64,000 nt of DNA from Moniliella sp. 'wahieum' (GCA_003971905.1 RSEE01000065.1:248001-312000), one strand, 5' to 3'; counted from the stretch's first letter, positions 23,326 to 35,685 are shown. The notes: generated from the sequence alone by a model not told the origin. Made by a program: numbers and translations.

Positions 23326-23884
23326 TTACTCTTGGGGAACCTCGATTTCGCCCTCGTTGATCGCGTCAATAATGTCATGCGGAGGGCGGCGGTCGACGCG
23401 GCAGCCGACCGACTGGGCCGTACCGAGGATCTCCTTCACTACGCCGGACAGGTCCTTGGCAAGGAGCGCGGCGCATGGTGCGTGCAATCTCAACAATCTC
23501 ATCAAAGGGAATGTTGCCACCGTGCTTGATGTTCTTCTCCTTTTTTGCGGTCGCGGGGGGGCTCCTTCAACGCGCGGATGACCAGCGACGAAGCCGAGGG
23601 AACCACCGACACAGCCGCCTGGCGATTTTGCACGACCAACTTGACCGTCACCCGCAGACCCTTCCACTCGCCGGTTGCCTTGGCAATGTCCTCACCAATC
23701 TTCTTGGGTGACTGTGGGGGAGGGAGAGGCCGGGTCATACTCGTGGGATTCGGCGGGCACGACACCACGTACCAGACCAAGGGGGCCGATCTTGGGGGCG
23801 AGCGCAGAAAGAAGCGCCAACCTCACCGCCGGTGGCACGGAGGATGACGGTAACAGGGATGGAGGGGTCAGCCTTGGGCGCCAT
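23326..23884 (-). CDS. RPL12: 60S ribosomal protein L12 (uL11)
   Basis: Large-subunit stalk-base protein that binds 28S rRNA in the GTPase centre. The start [20 protein letters not shown] at 23884 matches the family. A first intron (GTACGTGG...CCACAG, about 23774-23714) separates the PLGL end of exon 1 from [20 protein letters not shown]. Then come [69 protein letters not shown] and [18 protein letters not shown], stop 23326. The length after removing the intron is about 165 residues, as usual. Three 1-nt breaks interrupt it: an A3 run at 23808-23810, CC at 23539-23540, and one near 23470. A dead copy of an essential gene would be expected to show substitutions too, so these look like sequence errors. 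Confidence 0.95.
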
Positions 23885-24888
23885 ATTGTCGAAGAGTGTC
23901 GATGGGTGGAGGAGACGTGGGGGCGTTGACTTGGGGAGAACAGGCCCTGGCCAACACGAACAAGGCCAGAGGCAGACGAGGTAGGGGACGAAGGAAGGCA
24001 CGTCCAGTGCTCATAGGGTTGCAGGCACCAGAGCAGTGCTCTCTCTGCCGCAGCACCCCCGGCCTCTCAACGTTCAACGTTCAAAATTAATCGCGCTACA
24101 TTGAAATTGCAAATGGCGCCCCCGCCAGCCTCCGGCACCAAAACTGATTCATGAGCATTCAGAACGTACAACGGCTCTCCGTTAGGGAATCAGGAGGAGC
24201 AGGAGTAGCTATAGTAGCCCTCGCTTCCCAGGTTCGGAGCGACCCGAATTCCAGAGGACGGAAGTGTAGAAGGGAATGGGTTAAGAAGATAAATGAGTGG
24301 TTAAGAGTGTTGGACCGTCGAGGGAACCCCCGGGGGGCAAGAACCTGTGGGCGGATGCAGACGCATTTTGCCGACAGAATGAAGACAGGCGGATGAAAGA
24401 TGAAGCTTGAAGTCAAGCTTGAAGTTGGTCGAAGCTGGAAGCTTGAAGGCAAGCAGTCAGGCTTCGGGGCGAACAGAGGGCGTAACTGGGCCGGGACCTG
24501 TGCCTGTCCATAGGAGAAGCAGGACGCGAACGCGCGTCGCGCCCCGCCTTTTTGCACTTAGCTGGCGACGCGTCAGGCACTGCACCAGTGCTGCCAGCAG
24601 CATACCTGCATCACTGGTTGCCGATCAGTGCGACCGGTGACATGCACCCACCCGGTGCAGCTTCCCAGGGGCAGACTCATCACCAGGTGATGTCAGCGGC
24701 TGCATCCCACGAGGCGAATGTCCTCATCGGTCATCGGCCATCCTCATCGGCCATTAGCGCTGTCGTTAGTTGCGTCTGGCATTTTAGCGGGGCTGCCAAC
24801 GCGGCCAGGGCTACTACAGGCCACCTCCACCCTCTCCAACCCCAACCCTCCCGTTCGTCGTGTCGCGCACGCTGGACACTTCCCGTCC
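23885..24888. other. Divergent promoter region RPL12 / ISWI
   Basis: About 1 kb between two divergently transcribed genes. It includes a short CTTGAAG-type direct repeat at about 24402-24455 (AAGCTTGAAGTCAAGCTTGA). No gene supported. Confidence 0.4.
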
Positions 24889-27800
24889 ATGCGCAGCCTT
24901 CGCTCCCGTCACTTCAGTCGAGATCGCGCGTCCCCCGCCTCTGCGCCCGTCTCCGCCTCCTCTCCGAAGGAGGTGGCGGGTGGCGCGGAAAAGTCGCAGC
25001 AGGAGGGACTGTCGCGCAACTCGTCGGAGCAGGTCGAAGCCATGCTGCCCCCCAGGGAGCGTAGCCCCCGCCGCAGCTCCACCCATCTTTCGAACGAGCC
25101 CGAGGCCATGGTCAGGCGTGGGCGGAGACACAAGCGCAACAGCTCCTCGGAGCAAGATGAGTTGATTTCGTCTCCTCCACGTCCCCACACTCGATCTACT
25201 TTTTCTCTCCGCCCATCCCCTTCCCTTCGCTCTAGGACGCGTGCATCTTCCAGCCCCCAGCAGCGCCGTAAGCGCGTCATTTCACTGTCGTCCGCCGATT
25301 CAGATTCCGATGAGGAAGTGTCCCGCGTCCGCCTTCAACCCGCACGCAAACGCCCTCGTGGCCACTCGCCAAAACCTATCCCGCCGTCCGACAATTCTTC
25401 TATGCGTCATCATCTGCGTTCAACTGATCGGAAAGTCGCCCCGAGAGGAAGCCCCCATTCCCAGCGCGAGGTGGCAACACCGCGCAAACAGACCCTGCGA
25501 AGGCGCTCGGCGAAGAAGAAGGATGACCTTTTTTCTTCTCGTCCCTCGTCGTCCTCGTCGTCCTCGTCTTCCACTCGTCCTCGTCCTCGTCCTCCTCTTC
25601 GTCCTCTCCTCTTCCTCCTCTTCCTCCTCTTCCTCCTCTTCCTCTTCTCATTCTTCTTCCTCTTCCTCTTCTCTTTCTTCCTCTTCCTCTTCTCATTCTT
25701 CTTCCTCTTCCTCTTCTCATTCTTCTTCCTCTTCCTCTTCTCATTCTTCTTCCTCTTCCTCTTCTCATTCTTCTTCCTCTTCCTCTTCATCCTCCTCTTC
25801 CTCCTCTACCTCCACCTCCTCTGACACTGGGTCCAGCGCCGAATCTGATGGGGCCTCTACCCACTCCAAGTCAAGCACCGGCTCTAATGCGGCCTTTACC
25901 AGCGATTCAAGCAGTGATTCCGACAATCACTTTATTTCGGGATTAAACACTGATTCTGATGATGAGAAGCCGCGTGCGCGCAAGCCTCGAGGCGTGAGCT
26001 CACTGCAGTCGCAGAGGCCTATTAAGGTCGCATCGCGCCCAAACATGGCTCGAGGGGAAATTTCTCGGTCGGCAGCCGAGGCGACTAGACGGCGCAAGGC
26101 GAAGTCTAAGGAGATGCGCCGCGCTGAGCTGGCCAAGACAGTGTCCCGGTACCGATATTTGTTGGGCAAGACCGATGTATTTCAGCACTTCCTTGACTTG
26201 CGAACCAAACGAGACCCTGAACTGGCCCGGTTGGTTGACAGGCCATCCAAAGAGTCCAAACGGCGGCAGAGGGAGGTTGAGGAGGAGGATGAACCCATGG
26301 TCTACCACCACTCGCCATCCTATGTCAAGGGAACGCTTCGTCCCTACCAGCTTGACGGCTTGAACTGGATGATGTGAGACAGCCTTTCTTCGCCTTCTTT
26401 GGTCGCATCAACTGACTTTTCCTTTTCCAGATCACTCTATCACCACCGTCTCAATGGCATCTTGGCTGATGAGATGGGTCTTGGCAAGACGTTGCAGACC
26501 ATCGCCTTTTTGGCCCATCTGAAATACGTAGAGAACAAGTCCGGCTACCATCTCGTTATCGTCCCCCGTTCCACGTTGGGCAATTGGGAACGCGAGTTTA
26601 ACAAGTGGGTTCCCGGATTTCGTACGGTCGTCCTCACTGGCGATCCAGAAGAGCGGCAGGAAGTATTGAAGGAGCATGTGCTGCAGGGCAAATTTGACGT
26701 GCTACTCACGACGTACGAGCTGTGCCTGAAGGAGAAACTGTCGCTCCTTCGTATCTCGTGGCACTACTTGATCATTGACGAAGCGCATCGGATCAAGAAT
26801 GCCAACTCGCTGTTGTCTCAGATTGTCCGACTTTTTGAATCGCATGGCCGCCTCTTGATCACCGGCACACCGCTTCAGAACAACTTGATGGAATTCTGGG
26901 CATTGCTCAACTTTTTGCTACCGGACGTGTTTTCGTCGGCGGATGAATTTGAAAAGTGGTTCCAGAGCAAGAGCTCTGAAAGCGATACCGAAGAGGGAGA
27001 GGCACGCGAAGGTAATGAGACGGATAAGCCCACGTCCGAGAAGGAGGGCGATACGACCTTGCCCGATAATCAAGAGGACCTGGATGCGTCCGAAAACAAG
27101 AGGGATATGGAAATGGACGCGGTAAGGGATCGCAACATGATCCAGCAACTTCACCAAGTCATTAGACCTTTTCTTCTGCGCCGGATTAAAGCAGATGTGG
27201 AGAAGAATCTACTCCCCAAAAGGAAATCAACCTCTTTGTTGGCCTGACCGAAATGCAACGCAACTGGTACAGGGCATTGCTTAAGCGCGATCTTGACGCC
27301 TTGACCGGACCCCGTTCCAACTCTCCGAAAGGGCGTTTACAGAACATTGTGATGCAATTACGCAAGTGTTGCAATCATCCGTACCTCTTCGATGGTGCCG
27401 AGGACAGTGTGCTTTCCTCGCCCGAGTTCAACGGAACAGACCAGCATTTGATTGACAACTCGGCCAAGATGCTTTTATTGGATCAGTTGCTGGCCCGCGC
27501 CAAGGCCAACGGCTCTCGTGTTCTCATCTTTTCTCAAATGAGCCGAATGCTCGACATCCTGTCTGACTACTGTGATTACCGCCAGTATGCCCACTCGGTT
27601 ATTGACGGCTCAACCAGCCATGAGGATCGGGTGGCGGCGATAGACGATTTCAACGCACCTGGCTCGGACAAGTTCATCTTTCTCCTCACCACACGTGCCG
27701 GTGGGTTGGGCATCAACCTTACTACGGCAGATGTAGTAGTCCTGTACGACTCGGACTGGAACCCCCAATCGGATTTGCAAGCGATGGACCGTGCTCACCG

Positions 27801-29224
27801 CATCGGGCAGACGAAACAAGTGCATGTATATCGCCTCGTGACCGAACATTCCATCGAGGAGCGCGTGCTGGAACGAGCAACCCAGAAGCTCCGATTGGAC
27901 CAACTTGTGATCCAGCAGACTGGTTCGGGCGCAGCAGGGGAGAGAAAGCGCGCCCAGCAACAATCCAAGGACGAGCTCGTCAATGCCATCCAGCACGGTG
28001 CCGACCACATCCTCCGTTCCGACGCCAAGAACGTGACTACCGCCTCCTTCCAGGAAACAGGTTCGTTTGATGAGATGCTTGCCGAAGGCGAGCGGAGGAC
28101 GAAGGCGCTGCAGGAACGGTACGCCGCGATGGGACTTGACGTCCTTACCACGTTGCAGAACGAGCCGTCGCGAGGGGACAAGAAGGAGCAAGAGGAAATG
28201 AAGGAGGATACGGCCACTGGCAGCGTTGGCCAAGACCACTGTGAACGAGGATGATGATGCAAAGATGCCTCGTCGGGCCCAGCGGCGAGTGATCAGCTAT
28301 GCTGAGGATAGATTTGATGCATCCTCTGGCTCGGAGGGCGAGGAGAAGAACGCGCAAAGGCACGCGACCACGTTGGAGGAGCTGGAGCACCTGCTGCACA
28401 AAGATATATATTATCGCTTTTGGCCGGAGCGCCTGGTGAAGTTGTCACTTCAGTACGAAGCTTCCAAGCTCCGTCTCGCTCGTTTCCACCCCCCTGAAAC
28501 GCGCGATCCTCGCCGGGGGAGACATGGGACGAGATGGAGGAGAGTCAAAAGATGCTGCAGAAGACGATCATGGCTGCGCGTCCCCTGTCTCGACAGGATG
28601 AGACCGAACGCAAGAATCTCCTGCAGCATGTGGCCAAGGAGTTAGGGCCCGAGCCCTGGACAAAGGAAGAGTTTGATGCCTATGTCATGGCCTGTGTCCA
28701 GTCCGGCCGGGGGGGTTGCTGTACCAGGTGATGGCAGTCCAGGCGGTCCGCACACCCTCGACCCAAGCCAAGACGTCTTCTCGTGCCCGCACGGCCGAGC
28801 AAGTGGCCGCATACGGCCGCCTGTTTTGGGAGCGGGGGCCGGCGGAGGTGCCAGACTGGTTGGACGTGAAGCACAAGATCCTCGAGGGCGAACGCAAGCG
28901 GACCAGAGAGCAGCTGTCGAGCAACGCGCTGACCGTGTTTGTCCAGCGCTGTACTCCTGCGGACCTGGCGCGACTGCGACAGCGCGTCTCTCCAATGGCA
29001 GCGTCGGCTTTGCGCCGCACCATGATCTTTGGCTGCTGTCGCGGCTGCTGCACTATGGCCCGGTGGACATCAACTTTGCTCAAGTCCGGCGCGATATCCG
29101 GGCCGACCCGTCGTTGCGCTGGGACATTTGGCTCCAGACCCGGCTGCCCGCCGAGCTGGAGGCGCGTGCGCGTGCGCTCCTGGCCCACGTGTGGCTGCTG
29201 CCCACCAGGCCACCCCAGAAATAG
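24889..29224 (+). CDS. ISWI: ISWI-family chromatin-remodelling ATPase
   Basis: Nucleosome-spacing Snf2 ATPase. The chosen start is MRSLRSRHFSRDR at 24889; an in-frame upstream Met exists. A long basic/Ser-rich N-terminus includes a polyserine tract. An AutoN-like segment (SRYRYLLGKTDVFQHFLDL, about 26145) precedes the ATPase, which opens with YVKGTLRPYQLDGLNWM. An intron at about 26374-26430 joins to NGILADEMGLGKTLQTIAFL (Walker A). DEAH is in LIIDEAHRIKN; lobe 2 has SRVLIFSQMSRMLDILSDYC, TRAGGLGINL and MDRAHRIGQTKQVHVYRL. The C-terminal HAND-SANT-SLIDE part shows RRVISYAEDRFDAS, GPEPWTKEEFDAYVMACVQS and VDINFAQVRRDIRADPSLRW. Frame breaks occur in the Ser tract (about 25600), at A4 27218-27221, and near 28220, 28490, 28710 and 28990. 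ISW1 and ISW2 types cannot be separated here. Confidence 0.9.
25540..25830 (+). repeat. TCC/TTC-rich minisatellite coding polyserine
   Basis: A pure-pyrimidine tract on the plus strand. It contains five near-perfect 24-bp units of the form TCTTCCTCTTCCTCTTCTCA between about 25650 and 25785. In the ISWI frame the units read SSSSSSHS. The preceding TCG/TCC part and following TCC part extend the serine run. Confidence 0.9.
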
Positions 29225-29866
29225 AACGGATTCCAAGGGGCTGCGTTTTGGCCAGGGGGGGTAGAGGGGGCGAGGGTAAGCGCAGCTACCACTGTGCTCT
29301 CTCTGCCCAACTAGTCGTGACGCGTGAGCGTGGTTGAGCTTTGGGGGAGATGGGATGGACGAGCATCGACGATAATCGATAATCGATAATGTGGAGCAGC
29401 CGCGGGGCTGCGCGGCACCGGCTAGGCTGCGGTGATGCATGACACTGCTGTCGTGGCTCGGCTGCTCGGCTGCTCTCCTCGGTTGTTCTCGCGCTCGCGG
29501 CATCGGCCGGCTGGGCAGCACTGCGCCACACCCGCTGGCTCCGGCCCTGCTGCGGCACGGGGGCGCACGCCCAACCACACCAGATATGTTTGGGCGCAGC
29601 AACCTAGCAACCGCCCCTCGCCAGTCCTCGCCTGCCCCCCCCACATTGCCCGGACACGTCCCGTGTGCGGTTGTTGCTCTGCCACCCAGCTGCGGTTGCT
29701 GCGTTTACAAAGAGCAGACCAGTTTGTGCGTTCTTTTGCCCTCTTTTCTCAGGGACGCTGGGACATAAAACTCACCCCATTCTGTCATTACTGGTATCCT
29801 CACCATCACCACCACCCTTCCCCCCCTCCTCTCAAGATCATCCATCATAGCAGCAGGTCCGCAACC
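29225..29866. other. Intergenic ISWI / metacaspase
   Basis: Holds the 20-mer CGATAATCGATAATCGATAA at 29370-29389, which recurs inverted at 60392-60411, and the metacaspase promoter (CT-rich leader 29810-29860). No gene seen. Confidence 0.5.
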
Positions 29867-31541
29867 ATGGCACCGATGGCACATCGCATCCAGGACCGGG
29901 TCCAAGAGCATCGGCAGCAAATGTCTGGGTAGGCATGCTCCCTTTCTGCGACTCCAAAGTCTGGCACTCACCTACAGCATCCGTTTCTTCAGTTTTTGGG
30001 GCAATACTTCCCCGCCTCCCATGCACCCCCCACCCGCCCCCCATGTCACCTCCTCCCTCCTTTTTCGGTCCTGCTGGAGCCACTGGCGCTGTCCCAGGAC
30101 ACAATAGCGGCCCTCCTCCAATGCCCGCACCGCCCGGAGCTCATCTGAGCTCCCAGCGTAATGATTTTTTTGCCCCACCCAACAACCCAGTAGGTGGCTT
30201 TTTTGCCCCAATTCCGCCGGGTTTCGGCCCACCACCGGGACTGGCGAGTTCTCAGGTCCCTCATAACCTTACCGCCTCACGGCGGGCCAGGCGTCGGCTT
30301 TGCCCCCCCGGTATCGCAACCACCGCCCCTTTGGATTTGGGGCAATCCACGGCGAGGCCCTATTGGACCTGCCGCGTACCAACACCTACCTGTACGGTTT
30401 GAGCGTCCTACGGGAATGAAAAATGGACAACGGCATGCCATACGAGTACTCGAGCATGACGGGCAAGCGCAAGGCTCTACTGATTGGGATCAACTATGTG
30501 GGGACCAAAGTGACCTTAAAGGGATGCTGGAACGATGTAGACAACATTCTTGCTTTCCTTATCACACGCGGAAACTACAAACGAGATGACATTGTCATCC
30601 TCACCGATCGCGACCGCAATCCGCGTACCGTCCCCACCCGAGCCAATATGACCGCAGGAATGAAGTGGTTGGTAGAAGGTGCCAAGCCGGGTGATGCTCT
30701 TTTCTTTCATTATTCCGGGCATGGTGGCCAAGCCCCGCCCATGACGGCGATGAAGAAGGTACGCTTGGCTTCGTCTTCTTATGCTGGCTTTTTGGCTTTT
30801 CATCCAACACCTACATCTTCTCTTCCAGCCTATACTGACTGCTACAACTTTGTATTTGACTCTGATTATTAGACGGACTGAACTCGACGATCATTCCTCT
30901 CGACTATGAACGCGCGGGTCAAATTGAGGATGATGAGCTGCATGCCGTCATGGTACGCCCACTGCCTGTGGGATGCCGCTTGACGGCAATTTTTGACTCG
31001 TGCCACTCGGGCACGGCACTCGACTTGCCCTATGTCTATTCGACCACTGGAAAAATCAAGGAACCTAAGATCCTTCAAAGCATTGGGGAAGGGGTGCTGG
31101 AAGCCGTGTTGGATTATGCCCGCGGCGACACTATGGAAGCGGTCCGAGGGTTGTTCACAACTGCCTTCACGGTCAAAAACACAAGTTCGGCAGCAGAGAT
31201 CACCAAGCGTACACGTTCCTCGGGCGCAGATGTATTAATGCTCTCTGGGTGCAAAGATTCACAGACCTCGGCCGACGCGGTCGAAGCTCAAAAAGCCGTT
31301 GGTGCCTGTTCCTGGGCCTTCATTACCGTGATGAACAAGCACCCTCGCATCACATACTACGGCTTGCTGAATGCGGTACGGGATGAACTGGTAGCCAAGT
31401 ACTCGCAAAAACCCCAAGTGCGTATCTATACTCTTTTTTGGAACGGGATGCCTCTCTCTTCCTCGTCTGCACACTACTAATATCTGCTTATTTTCTCTGC
31501 AGCTCTCTTCGTCGCATCCGATTGATCTTTCTCTGGTGTGA
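29867..31541 (+). CDS. MCA1: Metacaspase (type I, Pro-rich prodomain)
   Basis: Ca2+-dependent Arg/Lys-specific cysteine protease of clan CD, with roles in proteostasis and cell death. The start MAPMAHRIQDRVQEHR at 29867 is followed by intron 1 (GTAGGC...CTACAG, about 29931-29978). A Pro/Gly-rich prodomain comes next (to about 30400, with frame changes). The p20 domain begins at GKRKALLIGINYVGTKVTLK. The catalytic His is in FFHYSGHGGQ (about 30720) and the catalytic Cys in TAIFDSCHSGTALDLPYVYS (about 31000). Intron 2 (GTACGC at 30760 to TTATTAG at 30871) joins DGDEE to DGLNSTIIPLDYERAGQIED. A final intron (GTGCGT...CTGCAG, ending 31502) gives the C-terminus LSSSHPIDLSLV. A 1-nt loss in the C-run just after GHGGQ shifts the frame. 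Domain order and catalytic dyad are complete. Confidence 0.93.
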
Positions 31542-32376
31542 ACGTTCTGAGAAGGGCTCCTGAACAAATTATATATATCCCGCTCATATACTCAATGATA
31601 AGATGTTACATGTTATCCCTGGCCATGACCAGCGACTGCTAGAGGGTAGTGCTAGGGTTCACCTGCACTCTCTCCAATGGATCGGTGATGCTCGCTGGTT
31701 CGGGTGATTCGCCCCTTTTGCGTGGTCTGCGCCACCCTTTGTCTGTTCCGACTTGCTTGCTTGGCTCTTGTCTTCTTCCCTTCAGCTTGCTTGAAGGACT
31801 TGTGGCTGACCGCCCTGCCTTCTTGCACGTCTTGAAGGTGCGCCTCTGCTTTCCTGTTCTTGTGTTGTCCTCCGCAATGCAGCTTGCTTGGAGGACTTGT
31901 GGCTGACCACCCTGCCTTCTTGCACGTCTTGAAGCTCATCTCTCGTGCTGCCCATAGCGTTTCCCAGCTGCAATCTAGCAGCGACGTCGTCGCGCGCAGT
32001 TCTGTTTCTCCTTTCAACATCGCCACCTCCCCATATATATGTTTTTCCCCTCTCATCATGTCTCCGCCACAGCTGTGCACAGGAAACAAACACGTTCTCG
32101 GGTTGTTGGAGAAAATTGGATGGCGACTGCTCCCGTTAGACGTTGAGGAGATAATGAAAAGGTAGGACGTGTCGTCCCTGTCATGTCTGTGGAAGTCTGG
32201 AGAGCGAGGGAGAGATGCCAGGCGAAAACACAAGTATTTGGGGCTTGGGACCTCCGGAGTCCTGTAGGCTACGTGAGCTACTATTCTATTACGTAACTGC
32301 CGCGTGGACTCCAATGAAATTTCAGGGCGCGGCTGGACGCGTTGAAATCAACTCGCCGAGCGCGCTGCCTAGAGAA
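31542..32376. other. Intergenic with a 55-bp direct repeat
   Basis: No gene supported. It contains two copies of a block beginning CAGCTTGCTTG(A/G)AGGACTTG and ending near CTTGCACGTCTTGAAG, at about 31783-31837 and 31880-31934 (spacing 97 bp), differing at two or three positions. Confidence 0.6.
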
Positions 32377-35300
32377 ATGCTTTCCCCGCCATCTGTCGAC
32401 GCGACCCGGCGACGCCAGCACGGCATGACCAGCATGGCGAATGCCCCCGAGCGCATCTCCGAGATCCTTGTCGCAATCGCCAGCGGACTCCACACTGCCA
32501 GCAGCTCCCCTGACATCAGTGATCACATCGACGCCCTCGAGCTCCTCTCCCTTACCCACGGCCTGACCTCGCGTCAGGCCCACGCAGTCCTGCGTCTCGC
32601 CATTGGCCGCGGGATCGCGTCCCCGTCGTCCTTGCTTCCTCGCTTCCTTCTCAGGCATCGGTTGACTTGGTTCCGCACAAGATGCGCGTTCCTACTCAAA
32701 CTGTTGGACTTGCTCTCCTCCGTCTCCTGCGTCCTGCACCCACCACGCGGCTCGGCCCAGCCTTTGTTCGTGACGCGCTCGGCGCTCTTGGTCCCGATCC
32801 AGGGGTGCTCGAGTTTGGTGGACCACGTGGACCACCCCTTTCGGAGCGTACGCCCGAGGTGCCTTACCGCCCTCATGTTCCCATGCGTGTCCAAGCGGCG
32901 ATTGTCACGCTTCTCTTGCGTCTCTTGGCTGTGCCCCCACTTGTGTCTGTGGTAGGCGCCGAGCATGTTTCTCTGCCGCGTTCTTTCCTTACCCACGATG
33001 CACGTACTGCGCTTTCAGACGGGTATGGAGTGTTGTTTCATTACCTTGACTATGCCACTCTTCGTCCTGCTTTGATCCGCCTGCTGGGCGCCATCACACG
33101 CAAACGACATGTGCGCCCAAACCGGGTGACCAAGCTGCTTACGCTGCAAGTCAGGGACGCGGCTTTGGCACCGCAGATGACCAAAGAGGACACCACACCC
33201 TCTTGGTTGCTTCAGATTTTTGCGCGGTACTATCCTGACTTGGTTATTGCCGGTCTTACGCGCGACGAGGAGCCCAAGACGTCGATGAACGCCGTTCTGG
33301 CTGCTGGGGCAGACGCCGCGGCTGCCGCTCAAACCGATCCTGCCTGGATCCTCGAGGTTATGGACATTGCTAGACGGCGATTCGACTCCAGCCTTGCGCC
33401 CCCTCTCCCGACGCGCGGTGGACCACCCAAACGCAAGGCGGACGACCAGGCCCTCAGGACCGCGTTGGAAGTGGAACAAGAAGCTCAAGAATCCTTGGAA
33501 TGGACTCGCAAGCGCCGTCGCATTGCTCTTTTGCGTCGTGCGCTGACCCACACCGTCGATGGCAAGATTGATCTGGACGAGGTATACGCTCGGGCGGAAC
33601 AGGAACTAGAGACTGAAGCCGCGGCAGCGGATGCCGCTGCTGCTGCAGGCCGAGGACGCGGTCGCGATGGCATTGCTGGCCGACGCGGGGGGATCGGGAG
33701 GGGTGGCTTACGTGGCCGTCCCTCGGCCGCAGGTCCGGCAGCGGCAGGGCTAGGCACTCTGGTCGGTGGCGCACCGGGCGATCGTACGGGCGGGCTGCTG
33801 GCTCTGCTTCCTAGTGACACGGGTGCCTTTGGTGGGGAGAGCCGAGGAGCGCTGTTAACGGTGATTCGCGGGTTCCGCTCTCTGGGAAGGCGCTTGGACC
33901 GTCTCGCCCTCCCAGCTCGGATCGCTGTAGCGACATCGCCCGCCTTTGCAGGCTCCTGGCCACAGAGCCTTGTCCTGGCAGCCCGGTTGGCCGTGGTAGC
34001 AACGATGCTCAAGCCTGGCGATGCACCTGAACGTTTGGGCGACTCGCTGGTCTCGGCGTTTGCTTTGGCCAAGACAGAGTGCGAGGTGCGGATGCAGACG
34101 CAGCAACAACCTGACCAGCAAAAGCACAAGGGTTTGCCGAGGCCACATGGACCCCAGCCTTAGCGACCGCTGCGGGGTGGGGTGATGCTGTGGGGGAACT
34201 TCCGACGCTTGTGGTGGACTATTTGGATCGCATGCTTGCCCATCTCACCACCGTGGTCAATGCTGCTTCGGTCGATGGGTTTGCCGCACAATTGGCCGCC
34301 TCGGCCTCGCTGCGAGAACGTGCGGCACAGCTGGATGCATTGGGGGCCAAGTCCCCTTGGCCCAGCTGCTTCCGGCGCTGATCCCGCATATTGGATTGAC
34401 CATCTCGGGTATGTCCTCCTCCCTTGCGTTTCTACATGCCGGTTGCTGACCCTGTTGTAAGTGTCCAAGCTTGAATCCATCGTGGCAACGCTGCTAGAGC
34501 TGGTACACGCATCTGCCTCGCCCTGGTCCTGGCGCATGGCATCCGTGCGTGCCCTCACGGATCTTTTGAAGTCATGGACATACAACGCCCCCTGGGATCA
34601 CTGGCTTGGCCTGGGGAAGAAAGGACAAGTGTCCGTGCGATCTATGGCTGGGGGCCGATCCCCAATGCGCCCGATGGGAGACTCGCGGTGCTATCTTCCG
34701 ATCAACTTGAGCCGCTGCTCCAAATGTCGAAATTGTAGTAAAAGCGCTGATCGAGGGAAGCCACCACCTCTTTTTATCCCGACCGGATGCACTCTCCGCG
34801 CACGAAACGTTTTGCGATGCCTGGCAGATCCTGCCTGAGGTTGCAGGCCTGCACTCGTCGATGATGTTGCGGCCGAGCGCGATTGGGCTTCATTTGCTCG
34901 CCTCACAAGTTGTCTCCCCTTCCAGGATGGCCGAGACGATTGATCGGTTGCGCCGGTCCTTTGAGCGCTGGGAGACTGTCGAGACGGCCCGTGCGACAGG
35001 CGGGGTGATTCTCCCCGAGACGAATCCGACCTTGGCGGACCTGCTGCCGGAGCTTCCGTTGACGCGGGGTGCTGGCTTGGCCACACCTCTCCCTGCTCAT
35101 GCAGCCAAGGAACTCCGAGATTACTACAGTGACGAAGCGCGGGCCAGCATCAATGCTTCGGTTGTCCTCTTGGCTGATTGCGTGTGGCGGATGAAAGGAT
35201 TTGCGACAGCCGATGTGGATGTGGTACAGCCAACGTTAAAGCTGGATCCCTGGCAGGCCACCGAGACGGGGGTATACTTTGGTCTGGGCCGACGCTTCTT

Positions 35301-35685
35301 TGACGATTACAACCGTCGTGCCGAGGAGCACGGTGTTGCGCCTGGGTCCGTTGGCTCGCTTGTCACAGGCCTCGCCTCCTTTGCCTTGGCAGAGCAATGT
35401 TTATGGTCCTTGCTCCCCGGTGAAGATGACACTAAACGCCTTCCTTCCCGGTCTCCCTTTACGTCCAACTCGCTTCGTCCTAGACGGGGACGAGCGTCAG
35501 GGACGACCAATACGTACCAAGGCCCAGCTTGGAGCGAATTTCGTGGCCAGTTCCTCCGCTGGCTCGAGGCCCGTGGCGCGGGGGGCATGTACCTCCTCCT
35601 CTCTTCCATCATGTCTTCGCTCCGCCAACTGCATGATGAGACGGCGCTGTCCCAGCCGCCTGCTCAAGCAGCCAGTCAGCCGTGA
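32377..35685 (+). CDS. CENPI: Centromere protein CENP-I / Mis6 homologue
   Basis: Inner kinetochore (CCAN) subunit of the CENP-H/I/K module, needed for kinetochore assembly on CENP-A chromatin. Start taken at 32377 (alternative 32425). The N-terminal helical region includes DALELLSLTHGLTSRQAHAV; the frame then changes near 32660 to VPHKMRVPTQTVGLALLRLL. The family-typical core is GVLFHYLDYATLRPALIRLL, ITRKRHVRPNRVTKLLTLQV and LLQIFARYYPDLVIAGLTRD. A basic KRRRIALLRRAL segment and a Gly/Arg-rich loop follow. After 34160 the frame changes again (GELPTLVVDYLDRMLAHLTT). An intron with GTATGT at about 34409 ends near TGTAAG 34461, followed by SKLESIVATLLELVHASASP and SVRALTDLLKSWTY. The C-terminal part runs to 35685 with ASVVLLADCVWRMKGFATAD. 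About 1,000 residues, longer than yeast Mis6/Ctf3 but plausible. Confidence 0.72.
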
